DNA of 28,310 bases from CAMENZ01 sp041854955 (GCA_041854955.1 JBHADF010000008.1:1-28310); one strand, 5' to 3'. Counted from the stretch's first letter, positions 7,762-16,025 are shown. The notes: generated by a model from the letters alone, not told the origin. Program-made: numbers and translations.

Positions 7762-8907
7762 TTACAGCTTTGAAATTACATAATCTGCAAAATCTCTGCA
7801 GCAGGCACCATCCTTATCTCCGGTGACTACTACTGCCTTTTCTTCTTCGTTGCATATTTGTAAGGCGCTAAGCAGTTTATCCGCCTTCTCTATTTTTCCT
7901 ATATGCCTAAGAAGCATCTCTGTAGCCTTAAAAATGCTGGCAGGATTGGCAAAGTCTCCCAAGCCCTCCTCTATCATTCTTGGGGCGGATCCGTGAATAG
8001 CTTCAAACATGGCATAGTTGCTGCCTAAATTAGCGCTGCCTGCCGTGCCGACGCCTCCCTGTATTTCCGCCGCTTCATCGGTTATGATGTCTCCGTAAAG
8101 ATTGGGTAGTATGAATACGCGGAAATCAGACCTTATCTTTTCGTTTACCAGGTTTGCTGCCATGATGTCTATGTAATATTCGTCTACCTTGATATTCGGA
8201 TATTCTTCACCTACCTTATGGCAGATTTCCGAAAACATACCGTCGGTCTTCTTCATGATATTTGCCTTCGTAACTATGGAAACTCTGTCCTTACCGTTGT
8301 TCTTTGCATATTCAAAGGCAGCCTTGGCAATGCGCTTGGTACCCTCTACAGTGGTTATCTTAAAGTCCATGGTCATCTTTTCGGGGAATTCTACACCCTT
8401 GCTTCCCAAAACATACTCGCCCTCTGTGTTTTCCCTGAAAAACATCCAGTCTATGTTCTTTTCAGCTATGGTAACCGGCCTTATGTTGGCAAATAAGTCC
8501 AGTTCTCTCCTCAGTGTAACATTGGCACTTTCCATGGTGCCGCCTTTAGGCGTAGTTGTGGGGCCCTTGAGAAGCACATCACAGCTCTTTATTTCCTCCA
8601 AAACATCTTCCGGCACGGACTGCTGTCTTTCCATTCGGTTCTCGATGGTAAGACCATGGATTTCCTTCAGCAGTATTTGCCCTTTTGAGATTTCCTCTCC
8701 CAGCAGCTTTTCAAGCACCCTTTTGGCCTCTTGCATTATTATGGGTCCTATTCCGTCTCCGGCTATGAGGCCTATGGTTATTTTATCCAAGCTGCCATAG
8801 TCCTTGGCCTTCCCGTTGTTTTCCAAAAGATCGGCTCTGGTGAGCTGCTCCCTTATAAGGCTCTCCACCTTTTCCAGAGCTTCCGATATATATTCTTCTC
8901 TATCCAT
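7762..8907 (-). CDS. icd: Isocitrate dehydrogenase (isocitrate/isopropylmalate dehydrogenase family)
   Basis: A 382-residue beta-decarboxylating dehydrogenase: isocitrate to 2-oxoglutarate and CO2. The start at MDREEY is chosen over the ATG at 8928 because AAAGGA lies just before it. GDGIGP is near 51-55. The substrate loop reads S-A-N-V-T-L-R, matching the isocitrate S-x-N-x-x-L-R pattern rather than the Leu-type loop of isopropylmalate dehydrogenase. RENTEGEY and the Mg-binding DIITDEAAEIQGG follow. At the cofactor-specificity site the sequence is HGSAPRM, neither the usual NADP pair (K-Y) nor the NAD pair (D-I), so coenzyme preference is open. About 40 residues precede the usual N-terminus. 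It follows aconitase by under 30 bases. Confidence 0.9.
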   Translation of the reverse strand: MDREEYISEALEKVESLIREQLTRADLLENNGKAKDYGSLDKITIGLIAGDGIGPIIMQEAKRVLEKLLGEEISKGQILLKEIHGLTIENRMERQQSVPEDVLEEIKSCDVLLKGPTTTPKGGTMESANVTLRRELDLFANIRPVTIAEKNIDWMFFRENTEGEYVLGSKGVEFPEKMTMDFKITTVEGTKRIAKAAFEYAKNNGKDRVSIVTKANIMKKTDGMFSEICHKVGEEYPNIKVDEYYIDIMAANLVNEKIRSDFRVFILPNLYGDIITDEAAEIQGGVGTAGSANLGSNYAMFEAIHGSAPRMIEEGLGDFANPASIFKATEMLLRHIGKIEKADKLLSALQICNEEEKAVVVTGDKDGACCRDFADYVISKL

Positions 8908-8935
8908 ATATTTCCTTTCACAGGGCACATTTATG

Positions 8936-10873
8936 CTATATGTTGCCCTTTCCCACGTATTTTAACAGGCCTCCCGCCTTGATAATTTCCATTTGCCTTT
9001 GGGTAAATTGGCAGCAAAGGCTTATTTCTTCCTTATTGCTTTCGTTGTAAAGGACGATTTTGCCGGCTTCCATACCTTTATAAATATCCTTTAAACTTAA
9101 GCTATCACCTTGGGAAACCTTTTCATAATCTTGGGGATTTTCAAAGGTTAGGGGTAATATGCCCGCGTTTATAAGGTTTGCAGCGTGAATTCTGGCAAAG
9201 CTCTTTGCTATGACCGCCTTAACACCCAGGTAAAGGGGCACTAAGGCAGCATGCTCTCTGGAAGACCCTTGCCCGTAGTTATTTCCACCTACGATTATAT
9301 TGGTTTCCGCAGCCTTGGCCCTTTCCGGGAAGGTAGGGTCACACACCTCGAAGCAATATTTTGAAAGATGAGGGATGTTGGAACGATAGGGCAAAATCTT
9401 TGCACCTGCCGGCATTATGTGGTCTGTAGTTATATTGTCTCCTACCTTCAAGGTGAGCTCTGCGGTAAAGGAATCCTCTACGGGCTCCTTATCGGGGAAC
9501 TGCTTAATGTTGGGTCCTCTTATTATCTCTGTTTTTGCAGCTTCCTCTTGATTAAAAGGCGGAATAATTCCGCTGTCATCGATTTTAAACAGTTCAGGCA
9601 GGGATACCTTAGCTATTTCTCCCAAGGTGGTAGGATCGGTTATTTCCCCTGCAAGGGCTGAAGCCACCGCAGTTTCGGGAGAAACCAGATATACCTTTCC
9701 GTCAGCTGTTCCGGATCTGCCTTCAAAGTTGCGGTTAAAGGTTCTAAGAGATACACCTCCCGAATTTGGAGCAAAACCCATTCCTATACAAGGGCCGCAG
9801 GCACACTCCAAAAGTCTGGCTCCGCTGGCCAATATATCAGTCAGAGCACCGCAATCCGCCAGCATGGTCAGCACCTGTCTGGAACCGGGAGAAACGGAAA
9901 GGCTCACCATGGGATTTATGGTTTTTCCCTTTAAAAGCTGAGCCGCTTTAAGCATATCGTAAAGGGATGAATTGGTACAGGAGCCGATGCATACCTGATC
10001 TACCTTTGTGCCCTTTAAGCTTTCCACCGTAACGATATTGTCAGGACTGTGGGGACAGGCTATCAAGGGTTTAAGAGCAGACAAATCTATGTCGATCACC
10101 TTATCATAGACAGCATCCTCATCGCTTTTCAGCTCTGTAAAATCAGTTTCTCTGCCTTCTGCCTTGAGGAAGGCTCTCGTAATTTCATCGGAAGGGAATA
10201 TGGAGGTTGTGGCACCCAGCTCTGCTCCCATATTGGTTATGGTGGCACGCTCAGGTACGGATAAGGTTTTTACTCCTTCTCCTCCCCACTCTATGATGGC
10301 TCCCACTCCTCCTTTTACGGAAAGAAGCCTTAAGATTTCCAGGCTGATGTCCTTTGCCGTAACCATGTCTCTCAGCTTTCCGGTTAAATTCACCTTATAC
10401 ATTTTAGGCATGGTAATATAATATGCGCCGCCGCCCATGGCAACAGCCACATCCAGCCCGCCGGCACCCATGGCCAGCATACCGATACCTCCTCCTGTAG
10501 GAGTATGGCTGTCGGAGCCAATTAGAGTCTTGCCCGGCTTTCCGAATCTTTCGAGATGAACCTGATGGCAGATGCCGTTTCCCGGCTTGGAAAAATACAG
10601 GCCGTATTTTTGCGCCATGGATTGTATGAATCTATGGTCGTCGGCATTTTCAAAGCCCGACTGTATAGTATTGTGATCTATATACGCTACGGAAAGCTCG
10701 GTGCGAACTCGAGGGATTCCCATAGTTTCAAATTCCAGGTAGGCCATGGTCCCCGTAGCATCCTGGGTCAGAGTCTGGTCTATTTTAAGACCGATCTCCT
10801 CTCCCACTTCCATCTTTCCGCTTATTAAATGCTCCTTAATTATCTTTTGTGCTATTGTAAGCCCCATACTCAT
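8936..10873 (-). CDS. Aconitate hydratase
   Basis: A 645-residue single-chain aconitase that isomerises citrate and isocitrate through cis-aconitate. The [4Fe-4S] ligands are visible: C299 in CIGSCTNSS, and C359 and C362 in CACGPCIGMG. DSHTPTGGG (121-129) is the active-site loop. The C-terminal swivel domain carries NNYGQGSSREHAALVPLYLG with the substrate-binding Arg. Both halves are in one polypeptide, unlike the two-subunit LeuC/LeuD isopropylmalate isomerase, and this supports citrate rather than leucine or lysine biosynthesis. It overlaps the end of the GntR gene and lies between it and icd in one operon. Confidence 0.95.
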   Translation of the reverse strand: MSMGLTIAQKIIKEHLISGKMEVGEEIGLKIDQTLTQDATGTMAYLEFETMGIPRVRTELSVAYIDHNTIQSGFENADDHRFIQSMAQKYGLYFSKPGNGICHQVHLERFGKPGKTLIGSDSHTPTGGGIGMLAMGAGGLDVAVAMGGGAYYITMPKMYKVNLTGKLRDMVTAKDISLEILRLLSVKGGVGAIIEWGGEGVKTLSVPERATITNMGAELGATTSIFPSDEITRAFLKAEGRETDFTELKSDEDAVYDKVIDIDLSALKPLIACPHSPDNIVTVESLKGTKVDQVCIGSCTNSSLYDMLKAAQLLKGKTINPMVSLSVSPGSRQVLTMLADCGALTDILASGARLLECACGPCIGMGFAPNSGGVSLRTFNRNFEGRSGTADGKVYLVSPETAVASALAGEITDPTTLGEIAKVSLPELFKIDDSGIIPPFNQEEAAKTEIIRGPNIKQFPDKEPVEDSFTAELTLKVGDNITTDHIMPAGAKILPYRSNIPHLSKYCFEVCDPTFPERAKAAETNIIVGGNNYGQGSSREHAALVPLYLGVKAVIAKSFARIHAANLINAGILPLTFENPQDYEKVSQGDSLSLKDIYKGMEAGKIVLYNESNKEEISLCCQFTQRQMEIIKAGGLLKYVGKGNI

Positions 10874-11523
10874 TATATCCTTTCTTCTGCTTCCATTATG
10901 CTTTTATATGCTTTTTCTATGTGACGAATTGCCAATTCTCTTACGCCTTCCTTATCTCTCGCCTTTAAAGCTGCATAGATGGCCAGGTGCTCGTCTATGG
11001 ATTTCCTGGACCTTCCCGGTGCCTCCAAGGAGTCCTTTCTACACTTCCCCAATTTATGGTGAAGAGGCGAAAGTATGGTTTTATAGATAAGGCTTCCGCA
11101 TCCGCTGAAGATTATATCGTGGAATTTAGTGTCCAAATTTCCTAAAACATCGCCCCTGTTTTCCTCTAGGGAGGCCAGCTGTTCATCTATGACGGCCTGT
11201 AAATCATCTAAGGCCTTTTCTGTCAGATTTTCCGCAGCCATGGCAAAGGCTTCCGCTTCGATGGCACGCTTAACATTGAACATTTCCTCTATATCCTTAG
11301 TGGAAATGCCCAACACCACATAGCCGTCATCTGCTTCCTCAATGAGCATTTCCCCCTTGAGCATAGGGATTACAGTGTTTATGGTCGCCACTCCTACGCT
11401 CATTTCCGATGCTAAAGTAGTTGCATCTATTACTGCACCCTGGGGGTATTTCCCTGTTAAAATATTATTCTCGATGATTGAAAACACCTGATTTACAAGG
11501 GATGTTTCTTTTTTATCCAACAT
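10873..11523 (-). CDS. GntR-family transcriptional regulator, FCD subfamily
   Basis: A 216-residue FadR/FCD-type regulator. Residues about 5-75 form the winged helix-turn-helix (ILTGKYPQGAVIDATTLASE, then a recognition helix around VGVATINTVIP). The C-terminal all-helical FCD ligand domain has the metal/ligand pattern D-x-x-F-H (DTKFHDII), DEHLAIYAALKARD and RHIEKAY. Such domains bind small carboxylates. It sits inside the operon between Re-citrate synthase and aconitase, overlapping both, so a citrate-cycle acid is the natural candidate effector (inference). A matching operator candidate overlaps the operon promoter at 12933-12950. Confidence 0.92.
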   Translation of the reverse strand: MLDKKETSLVNQVFSIIENNILTGKYPQGAVIDATTLASEMSVGVATINTVIPMLKGEMLIEEADDGYVVLGISTKDIEEMFNVKRAIEAEAFAMAAENLTEKALDDLQAVIDEQLASLEENRGDVLGNLDTKFHDIIFSGCGSLIYKTILSPLHHKLGKCRKDSLEAPGRSRKSIDEHLAIYAALKARDKEGVRELAIRHIEKAYKSIMEAEERI

Positions 11524-12890
11524 TAAAAATCACCTCCGGTCAGTTCTGCAATTTTGTTCTCCATCTCTCCTGTGGACATGCTTGTGGTTCTTCCGTCAGC
11601 ATACATATCATCTACCCAATCCTTCAGCTTTGCAACTAACTCATCATCCTTAGAAAGCTTCTTTCCCTCAGGCAAACGATAGTGGTCATTTATCCAGTAG
11701 GCTATTCCCGCCAATCCGGAGGTCTTGCTTACAGCCACTCCGGGGGCACGATTCAAGATTTTCTTAGTGTTAAAGATGTTGTAGATTTCCTCATTCTTCA
11801 TGAGTCCGTCAGCGTGAATTCCCGCCTTTGTTACATTGAAGTTTTCCCCTACAAAGGGTGTCATAGGAGGTATATCGTAGCCCATTTCTTTTTTGAAATA
11901 CTCGCCTATCTCCGTTATGACCGTAGGATCCATGCCGTCAAGAGAGCCTCTCAGGGATGCGTATTCAAAGACCATAGCCTCCAAGGGAATGTTTCCGGTT
12001 CTCTCGCCTATACCAAGCAGGGAGCAGTTAACGGCGCTACAGCCGTACATCCAAGCGGTGCCGGCATTTACTACGGCCTTATAGAAATCGTTATGTCCGT
12101 GCCACTCCAGCATATCACTGGGAACTCCCGCATAATGCTGAAGTCCGTAAATTATGCCAGCCACACTTCTGGGCAGAGCCGCACCTGAATAGGGAACTCC
12201 GTAGCCCATAGTATCACAAGCCCTTATTTTTACAGGAATACCGACTTCTTCTGAAAGCTTCATTATCTCGTTTACGAAGGGTACCACAAAGCCGTAAAAG
12301 TCTGCCCTCGTAATATCTTCAAGATGGCATCTGGGAACAACGCCGGCTTCAAAGGCATCCTTGATTGTGGCCAAGTAAAAGTCCACAGCTTCTCGCCTTC
12401 CCTTGCCCATTTTCTGGAAAATATGATAGTCACTGCAGGACACGAGAATACCTGTCTCCTTAATTCCCAAATTCTTAACCAGCTTGAAGTCCTCCTTTGA
12501 GGCTCTTATCCAAGTGGTTATTTCCGGAAATCTGTACCCTAATTCCATACACTTCTCGATGGCTGTCCTATCCTGCTTCGTATACACGAAAAACTCCGAC
12601 TGTCTAATGAGGCCGTAGGGGCCTCCCAGCTTTGACATCAGAGAGTAAAGGTCTACTATTTGTTTTACGGAATATGGAGCCATGGACTGCATCCCGTCAC
12701 GGAAGGATGTGTCCGTAATCCATATATCCTCCGGCATATTCATAGGCACCCTTCTGAAGTTGAAGGCTACCTTGGGCACTTCTTCATAGTCGTACATTTC
12801 CCTGTAAAGGTTGGGATTTTCCACATCCTGAAGAGAGTATGTGTATGTTTTCTGTTCCAGTAAATTGGATTTTTTCGATAATTCTAACAT
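11523..12890 (-). CDS. Re-citrate synthase (isopropylmalate synthase-like)
   Basis: A 455-residue HMGL-type TIM-barrel enzyme. It resembles the Re-face-specific citrate synthase described from Clostridium kluyveri, which condenses acetyl-CoA and oxaloacetate and is unrelated to the common Si-citrate synthase. Key segments are TDTSFRDGMQ (59-68), RCHLEDITRADFYGFVVP, the metal-binding EWHGHNDFYK, GIGERTGN and the C-terminal FNVTKAGIHADGL. Automatic annotation would often call it 2-isopropylmalate or homocitrate synthase. The neighbours, a single-chain aconitase and an isocitrate dehydrogenase, make the citrate assignment strong. It opens the operon: AGGAG lies just upstream of its ATG, and a sigma-A promoter with a palindrome lies about 60 bases further up. 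Confidence 0.9.
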   Translation of the reverse strand: MLELSKKSNLLEQKTYTYSLQDVENPNLYREMYDYEEVPKVAFNFRRVPMNMPEDIWITDTSFRDGMQSMAPYSVKQIVDLYSLMSKLGGPYGLIRQSEFFVYTKQDRTAIEKCMELGYRFPEITTWIRASKEDFKLVKNLGIKETGILVSCSDYHIFQKMGKGRREAVDFYLATIKDAFEAGVVPRCHLEDITRADFYGFVVPFVNEIMKLSEEVGIPVKIRACDTMGYGVPYSGAALPRSVAGIIYGLQHYAGVPSDMLEWHGHNDFYKAVVNAGTAWMYGCSAVNCSLLGIGERTGNIPLEAMVFEYASLRGSLDGMDPTVITEIGEYFKKEMGYDIPPMTPFVGENFNVTKAGIHADGLMKNEEIYNIFNTKKILNRAPGVAVSKTSGLAGIAYWINDHYRLPEGKKLSKDDELVAKLKDWVDDMYADGRTTSMSTGEMENKIAELTGGDF

Positions 12891-12906
12891 GTCTTTCTCC
12901 TAAGCT

Positions 12907-12928
12907 ATACTTCACCACAATAAAGTAT
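12907..12928. promoter_or_regulatory. Second inverted repeat in the Re-citrate synthase leader
   Basis: ATACTT, ten bases, AAGTAT form a perfect 6+6 inverted repeat between the predicted start of transcription and the gene. Its half-site resembles that of the larger palindrome at 12933-12950 (TATACT/AGTATA). It could be an auxiliary operator or an RNA hairpin. Confidence 0.4.
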
Positions 12929-12932
12929 TAAA

Positions 12933-12973
12933 TATACTTATGTTAGTATATTATTTTTGGCCTTCACAGTCAA
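12933..12973 (-). promoter_or_regulatory. Sigma-A promoter with overlapping palindrome, citrate operon
   Basis: On the minus strand TTGACT (12968-12973) and TATACT (12945-12950) are separated by exactly 17 bases. The -10 box is one arm of the perfect inverted repeat TATACTTATGTTAGTATA (12933-12950, two six-base arms with a six-base spacer). A regulator bound there would block the polymerase. The GntR protein encoded by the second gene of this operon is the obvious candidate. Confidence 0.72.
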
Positions 12974-13048
12974 TTCTTTTTTTATAATTGTTCTAAAAAT
13001 GTTTTTTTGTCAAAGGTCGGCTTCATCAGCCTTCTATGGTAAAGAAAA

Positions 13049-13079
13049 GGTGCAAAATATGTATTTCATATCCTGCACC
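13049..13079 (-). terminator. Terminator after korC
   Basis: GGTGCA pairs with TGCACC, and an inner five-pair stem (CATAT/ATATG) extends the helix across a two-base mismatch. On the minus strand it is followed by TTTTCTTT. It lies 31 bases beyond the korC stop and separates the kor operon from the citrate operon. Confidence 0.75.
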
Positions 13080-13109
13080 GAGATCTTTCTTTATTTTCTG
13101 TTTTAAAGG

Positions 13110-13658
13110 CTATTCCTTCTCATATTCCCTTGCTAATTTTACGCCTAAGCGGAGGGCCTCTAAATTTATTTCCTCCATTCCCTTGGGAACATGGTTCAGC
13201 ACAGCTTCCTCAACAGATTCCTGCTTAGCTGCTTTTAAGATTTCATTTACGGCACCGCAGGCTATTATGTTGGCTGTCATAGGCTTTTTAATAACATCCG
13301 TAGCAGAGCTTAATATGGGCAGTCTGTATACCTGATACTTTGTAAAAAACTCCTCCGGAACGGAAATTTCCGAATCCACCACTACTACTGCTCCGTTTTT
13401 AAGAGAGCCCTTGTATTTCTCAAAGGATGCCTGAGTGAGAGAAAGCAACACATTGGGGGTACCTACCTTGGTATATGAAATGGGTTCATCATCAATTATG
13501 CACTCAGCCTTGCACAAGCCTCCTCGAGCTTCCGGCCCATAGGACTGGGACTGTACGGCCTGACGCTTATCCTGAAATGCGGCCTCTGCCATAATGATGG
13601 TGGCCAGTATGACTCCTTGACCTCCGGAGCCTGTAAAACGAAGTTCTACCTTGCTCAT
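13110..13658 (-). CDS. korC: 2-oxoglutarate:ferredoxin oxidoreductase, gamma subunit
   Basis: A 182-residue gamma-type subunit of a 2-oxoacid:ferredoxin oxidoreductase. The family start RFTGSGGQGVILATIIMAEA (residues 7-26) is the characteristic glycine-rich motif. SQSYGPEARGG (around 38-48) and the later IACGAVNEILK also match the domain. Its start overlaps the korB stop (ATGA), the usual arrangement for subunits made in equal amounts. It is the last gene of the kor operon. Substrate is inferred from the whole cluster and from the adjacent citrate operon. Confidence 0.92.
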   Translation of the reverse strand: MSKVELRFTGSGGQGVILATIIMAEAAFQDKRQAVQSQSYGPEARGGLCKAECIIDDEPISYTKVGTPNVLLSLTQASFEKYKGSLKNGAVVVVDSEISVPEEFFTKYQVYRLPILSSATDVIKKPMTANIIACGAVNEILKAAKQESVEEAVLNHVPKGMEEINLEALRLGVKLAREYEKE

Positions 13659-14482
13659 TTAACATCTCCTCCACATTTCTTTATTATATCCATATACATA
13701 TCTGTATATTCCGGCTTACCTTCTGTTTTTGAGAGATTTCCTATGATGGTTTTTCCTACAAGTTCTTCCGCTGTCATGGATTCCGCTTTTTTAACATCTA
13801 CACAGTTATCCCTCTGCCATTTCAACATGTCCACAGCATCTCCCTTTTTGTTCTTTCGACCGTAATATGTAGGGCAGACGGAAACAGCTTCAATTATGGA
13901 ACAGCCATGATGGTTTATGCCATCTTCTATGAGCCTTGTCATCTGGGGTGCATGGTAAGCCGTGCCTCTACCTGTAAAGGTGGCTCCGCAAGCTTCTGCC
14001 ATTTTGGGTATGTCGAAGGTGAAGTCGATGTTTCCGTAGGGAGCCGTAGTCCCCTTCTCTCCGTGAGGTGTGGTAGGTGAATATTGACCCCCTGTCATCC
14101 CGTATATGTTATTGTTAAATACGATAACCGTTAAATCAATGTTTCTCCGGCAGGCATGTATCAAATGATTTCCGCCGATGGCCGTCGCATCTCCGTCACC
14201 GGTGATTACGATAACATGGAGCTCCGGATTGGCCAGCTTTACACCTGTGGCAAAGGCTATGGCTCTTCCGTGGGTTGTATGAAGGGTATTGAAGTTCATA
14301 TAGCCGGCTGCTCTTGATGAGCAGCCTATACCTGATACGATTACTACCTTATCGGGATCCAGATGACAGTGCTCGATGGCCTGAGCCACATCTCTCATCA
14401 AAATTCCATGGCCGCAGCCGGGGCACCATATATGAGGCAGTCTATTGACTCTCAGAGTTTTTTCAATCAATTTGCTTGCCAT
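13655..14482 (-). CDS. korB: 2-oxoglutarate:ferredoxin oxidoreductase, beta (TPP) subunit
   Basis: A 275-residue thiamine diphosphate-binding subunit. WCPGCGHGI (19-27) carries two cluster cysteines (C20, C23); C54 in GIGCSSRA and the Cys of VSVCPTYYG are candidates for the remaining [4Fe-4S] ligands. The TPP/Mg motif is clear: GDGDATAIGGNHLIHACRR starting at 95, then NNNIYGMTGGQYSPT (123-137). GMTGGQ with the following SPTTPHG is common in 2-oxoglutarate enzymes. The start is six bases after the korA stop region, with its RBS inside the end of korA. Confidence 0.95.
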   Translation of the reverse strand: MASKLIEKTLRVNRLPHIWCPGCGHGILMRDVAQAIEHCHLDPDKVVIVSGIGCSSRAAGYMNFNTLHTTHGRAIAFATGVKLANPELHVIVITGDGDATAIGGNHLIHACRRNIDLTVIVFNNNIYGMTGGQYSPTTPHGEKGTTAPYGNIDFTFDIPKMAEACGATFTGRGTAYHAPQMTRLIEDGINHHGCSIIEAVSVCPTYYGRKNKKGDAVDMLKWQRDNCVDVKKAESMTAEELVGKTIIGNLSKTEGKPEYTDMYMDIIKKCGGDVK

Positions 14483-14483
14483 A

Positions 14484-15635
14484 TCAATACACCTCCCTCA
14501 CACGGTTAATTATATCGTTAGGCGAAATGGTGGTTCCGTCTATCTTTCCGAGGAAATCCACGGGGACTCTGCCTGCCACTATGCGCTGAACCTCCAGAAG
14601 CATTTGTCCGTCGTTATGCTCGGCCACTATTATATGTCTTAGATGAACATTGTCCTTTATGATTTTAAGCAGCTGCTCTTCGGGGAAGGGCCATACGGTA
14701 ATAGGTCTGAACATTCCCATGCGGATAAAATCCATGCCTTCCGTAGATTCTATAGCTCCCTTAACAGCTCTCGCAGTGCCTCCATAGCATATTATCATAG
14801 CCTCACAATCATCGCATTTAAATTCTTCCCACTGCTGTATCCTGTCTCTTCTTATTCTTATCTTGTCCAGCAGGCGTCTTTCCTGCTTGTCGGTTATGTT
14901 GTTGTCGTTGGTAGGAAAGCCGTCCAAATCATGGAAAAGTCCTGTTACATTGAAATGGTCTCCTTCACCGAAGGGTGCAAATTCGGGTACATAATTTCCT
15001 TCAGATACAGCATAGGCTAAGGTTCCGTTGGTTTCTCTGTCTATTCTTCGATTGGAAATCTCCAGCTCTTCTGCCGGTATCAGCTCACAGCCCTCTCGAA
15101 GATGGCCGATAATCTCATCTAAGAGGAATATTACGGGTACTCTGAATCTTTCTGCCATGTTAAAGCATCTTACGGCCAAATTATAGCATTCCTGTACTGA
15201 AGAGGGTGAAATTACTATGACCGGGTGGTCTCCGTGGGTTCCCCATTTGGATTGCATCAAGTCCCCTTGGGAAGGTGATGTGGGTAAGCCTGTCGAAGGG
15301 CCTGCTCGCTGCACATCCACTATGACTATGGGAATTTCCGCAATGGCTGCATAGCCTATGTTTTCCTGTTTAAGGGAAAACCCCGGACCTGAGGTTGCAG
15401 TCATGGCCTTCAAGCCGGCTACGGATGCACCTAAAGCTGCTGCGATACCACCTATCTCATCTTCCATCTGTATGAATTTCCCTCCTACCTGAGGAAGGCG
15501 TATAGCACTTCTTTCGGCTATTTCAGTAGAGGGTGTTATAGGGTATCCGGCGTAAAATCTCATACCTGCCGTAATTGCCCCCTCCACAATCGCTTCATTC
15601 CCCTGTAAAAGTTGGAATCTCTTCTGTTCCATCAC
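14484..15635 (-). CDS. korA: 2-oxoglutarate:ferredoxin oxidoreductase, alpha subunit
   Basis: A 383-residue alpha subunit holding domains I and II of the pyruvate/2-oxoglutarate:ferredoxin oxidoreductase family. Conserved segments are AGYPITPSTEIAE (29-41), QMEDEIGGIAAALGAS (56-71), TSGPGFSLKQENIGYA (81-96), GPSTGLPTSPSQGD (112-125) and GDHPVIVISPSS. With subunits B, C and D it oxidatively decarboxylates 2-oxoglutarate to succinyl-CoA and reduces ferredoxin, or runs in reverse. Its start overlaps the korD stop by four bases. The four-gene order D-A-B-C is typical of the 2-oxoglutarate type in anaerobes. Confidence 0.94.
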   Translation of the reverse strand: MMEQKRFQLLQGNEAIVEGAITAGMRFYAGYPITPSTEIAERSAIRLPQVGGKFIQMEDEIGGIAAALGASVAGLKAMTATSGPGFSLKQENIGYAAIAEIPIVIVDVQRAGPSTGLPTSPSQGDLMQSKWGTHGDHPVIVISPSSVQECYNLAVRCFNMAERFRVPVIFLLDEIIGHLREGCELIPAEELEISNRRIDRETNGTLAYAVSEGNYVPEFAPFGEGDHFNVTGLFHDLDGFPTNDNNITDKQERRLLDKIRIRRDRIQQWEEFKCDDCEAMIICYGGTARAVKGAIESTEGMDFIRMGMFRPITVWPFPEEQLLKIIKDNVHLRHIIVAEHNDGQMLLEVQRIVAGRVPVDFLGKIDGTTISPNDIINRVREVY

Positions 15636-15829
15636 TCTTCCTCCTCAAGCCATATGGCATAATCCGGGCATCTCAACTCACAGAGCCCGCATTTAATGCA
15701 GTCCTCTTCGCTTTTTAGGGTGCTCTTTTCCTTCACAATTTCCAAAACCTTCTTGGGGCAAAACTCTGCACAAATGCCGCAGCCTTTGCACCACTTCGGG
15801 TTTATTACCAGCCTTTTTGTACTTCCCAT
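15632..15829 (-). CDS. korD: 2-oxoglutarate:ferredoxin oxidoreductase, ferredoxin-type delta subunit
   Basis: A 65-residue 2x[4Fe-4S] ferredoxin-like subunit with two complete clusters, CKGCGICAEFCP and CIKCGLCELRCP. It passes electrons from the TPP site to external ferredoxin. I start it at MGSTKRLV because GAGGTGG is placed just upstream; an in-frame ATG lies 15 bases earlier without a better RBS. It is the first gene of the kor operon and overlaps korA by four bases. The acidic tail EEEE is common in such subunits. Confidence 0.93.
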   Translation of the reverse strand: MGSTKRLVINPKWCKGCGICAEFCPKKVLEIVKEKSTLKSEEDCIKCGLCELRCPDYAIWLEEEE

Positions 15830-15866
15830 ATATCCACCTCGCACAGAAATAAATGTTCTTGTATAA

Positions 15867-15894
15867 ATAATAGCACAGCCTTTTACTTTTACAA
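15867..15894 (-). promoter_or_regulatory. Probable sigma-A promoter of the kor operon
   Basis: On the minus strand TTGTAA (15889-15894) and TATTAT (15867-15872) are 16 bases apart, and TG one base before the -10 gives an extended -10 element. It lies about 38 bases before korD. The -35 is imperfect, so this is a candidate. Confidence 0.5.
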
Positions 15895-15978
15895 TATTTG
15901 AGGGAAAAAAGCACTTTTTACATACAATTTGCTTTACTGTGATAGATATATAAAAAGGTAAAAGAAAGGAGCATTATA

Positions 15979-16004
15979 AAAGGTGAACCTTCCGATTCAC
16001 CTTT
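15979..16004 (-). terminator. Terminator after the deacylase gene
   Basis: AAAGGTGAA pairs perfectly with TTCACCTTT across an eight-base loop, and the minus strand continues with a short T-rich tail (TTTTATAA). It is 22 bases past the deacylase stop and separates it from the kor operon. Confidence 0.7.
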
Positions 16005-16025
16005 CCTTTAATGACTTAATGCCTG

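Noticed and set aside
7762..12890. Citrate operon as leucine or lysine (homocitrate) pathway
   Set aside because: The isomerase is a single-chain aconitase, not LeuC/LeuD; the dehydrogenase has the S-x-N-x-x-L-R isocitrate loop; the synthase matches the Re-citrate synthase type.
13110..15829. Kor cluster as pyruvate or indolepyruvate oxidoreductase
   Set aside because: Separate delta ferredoxin, D-A-B-C order, GPSTGLPT in alpha and the adjacent citrate operon favour 2-oxoglutarate. It remains an inference without biochemical data.
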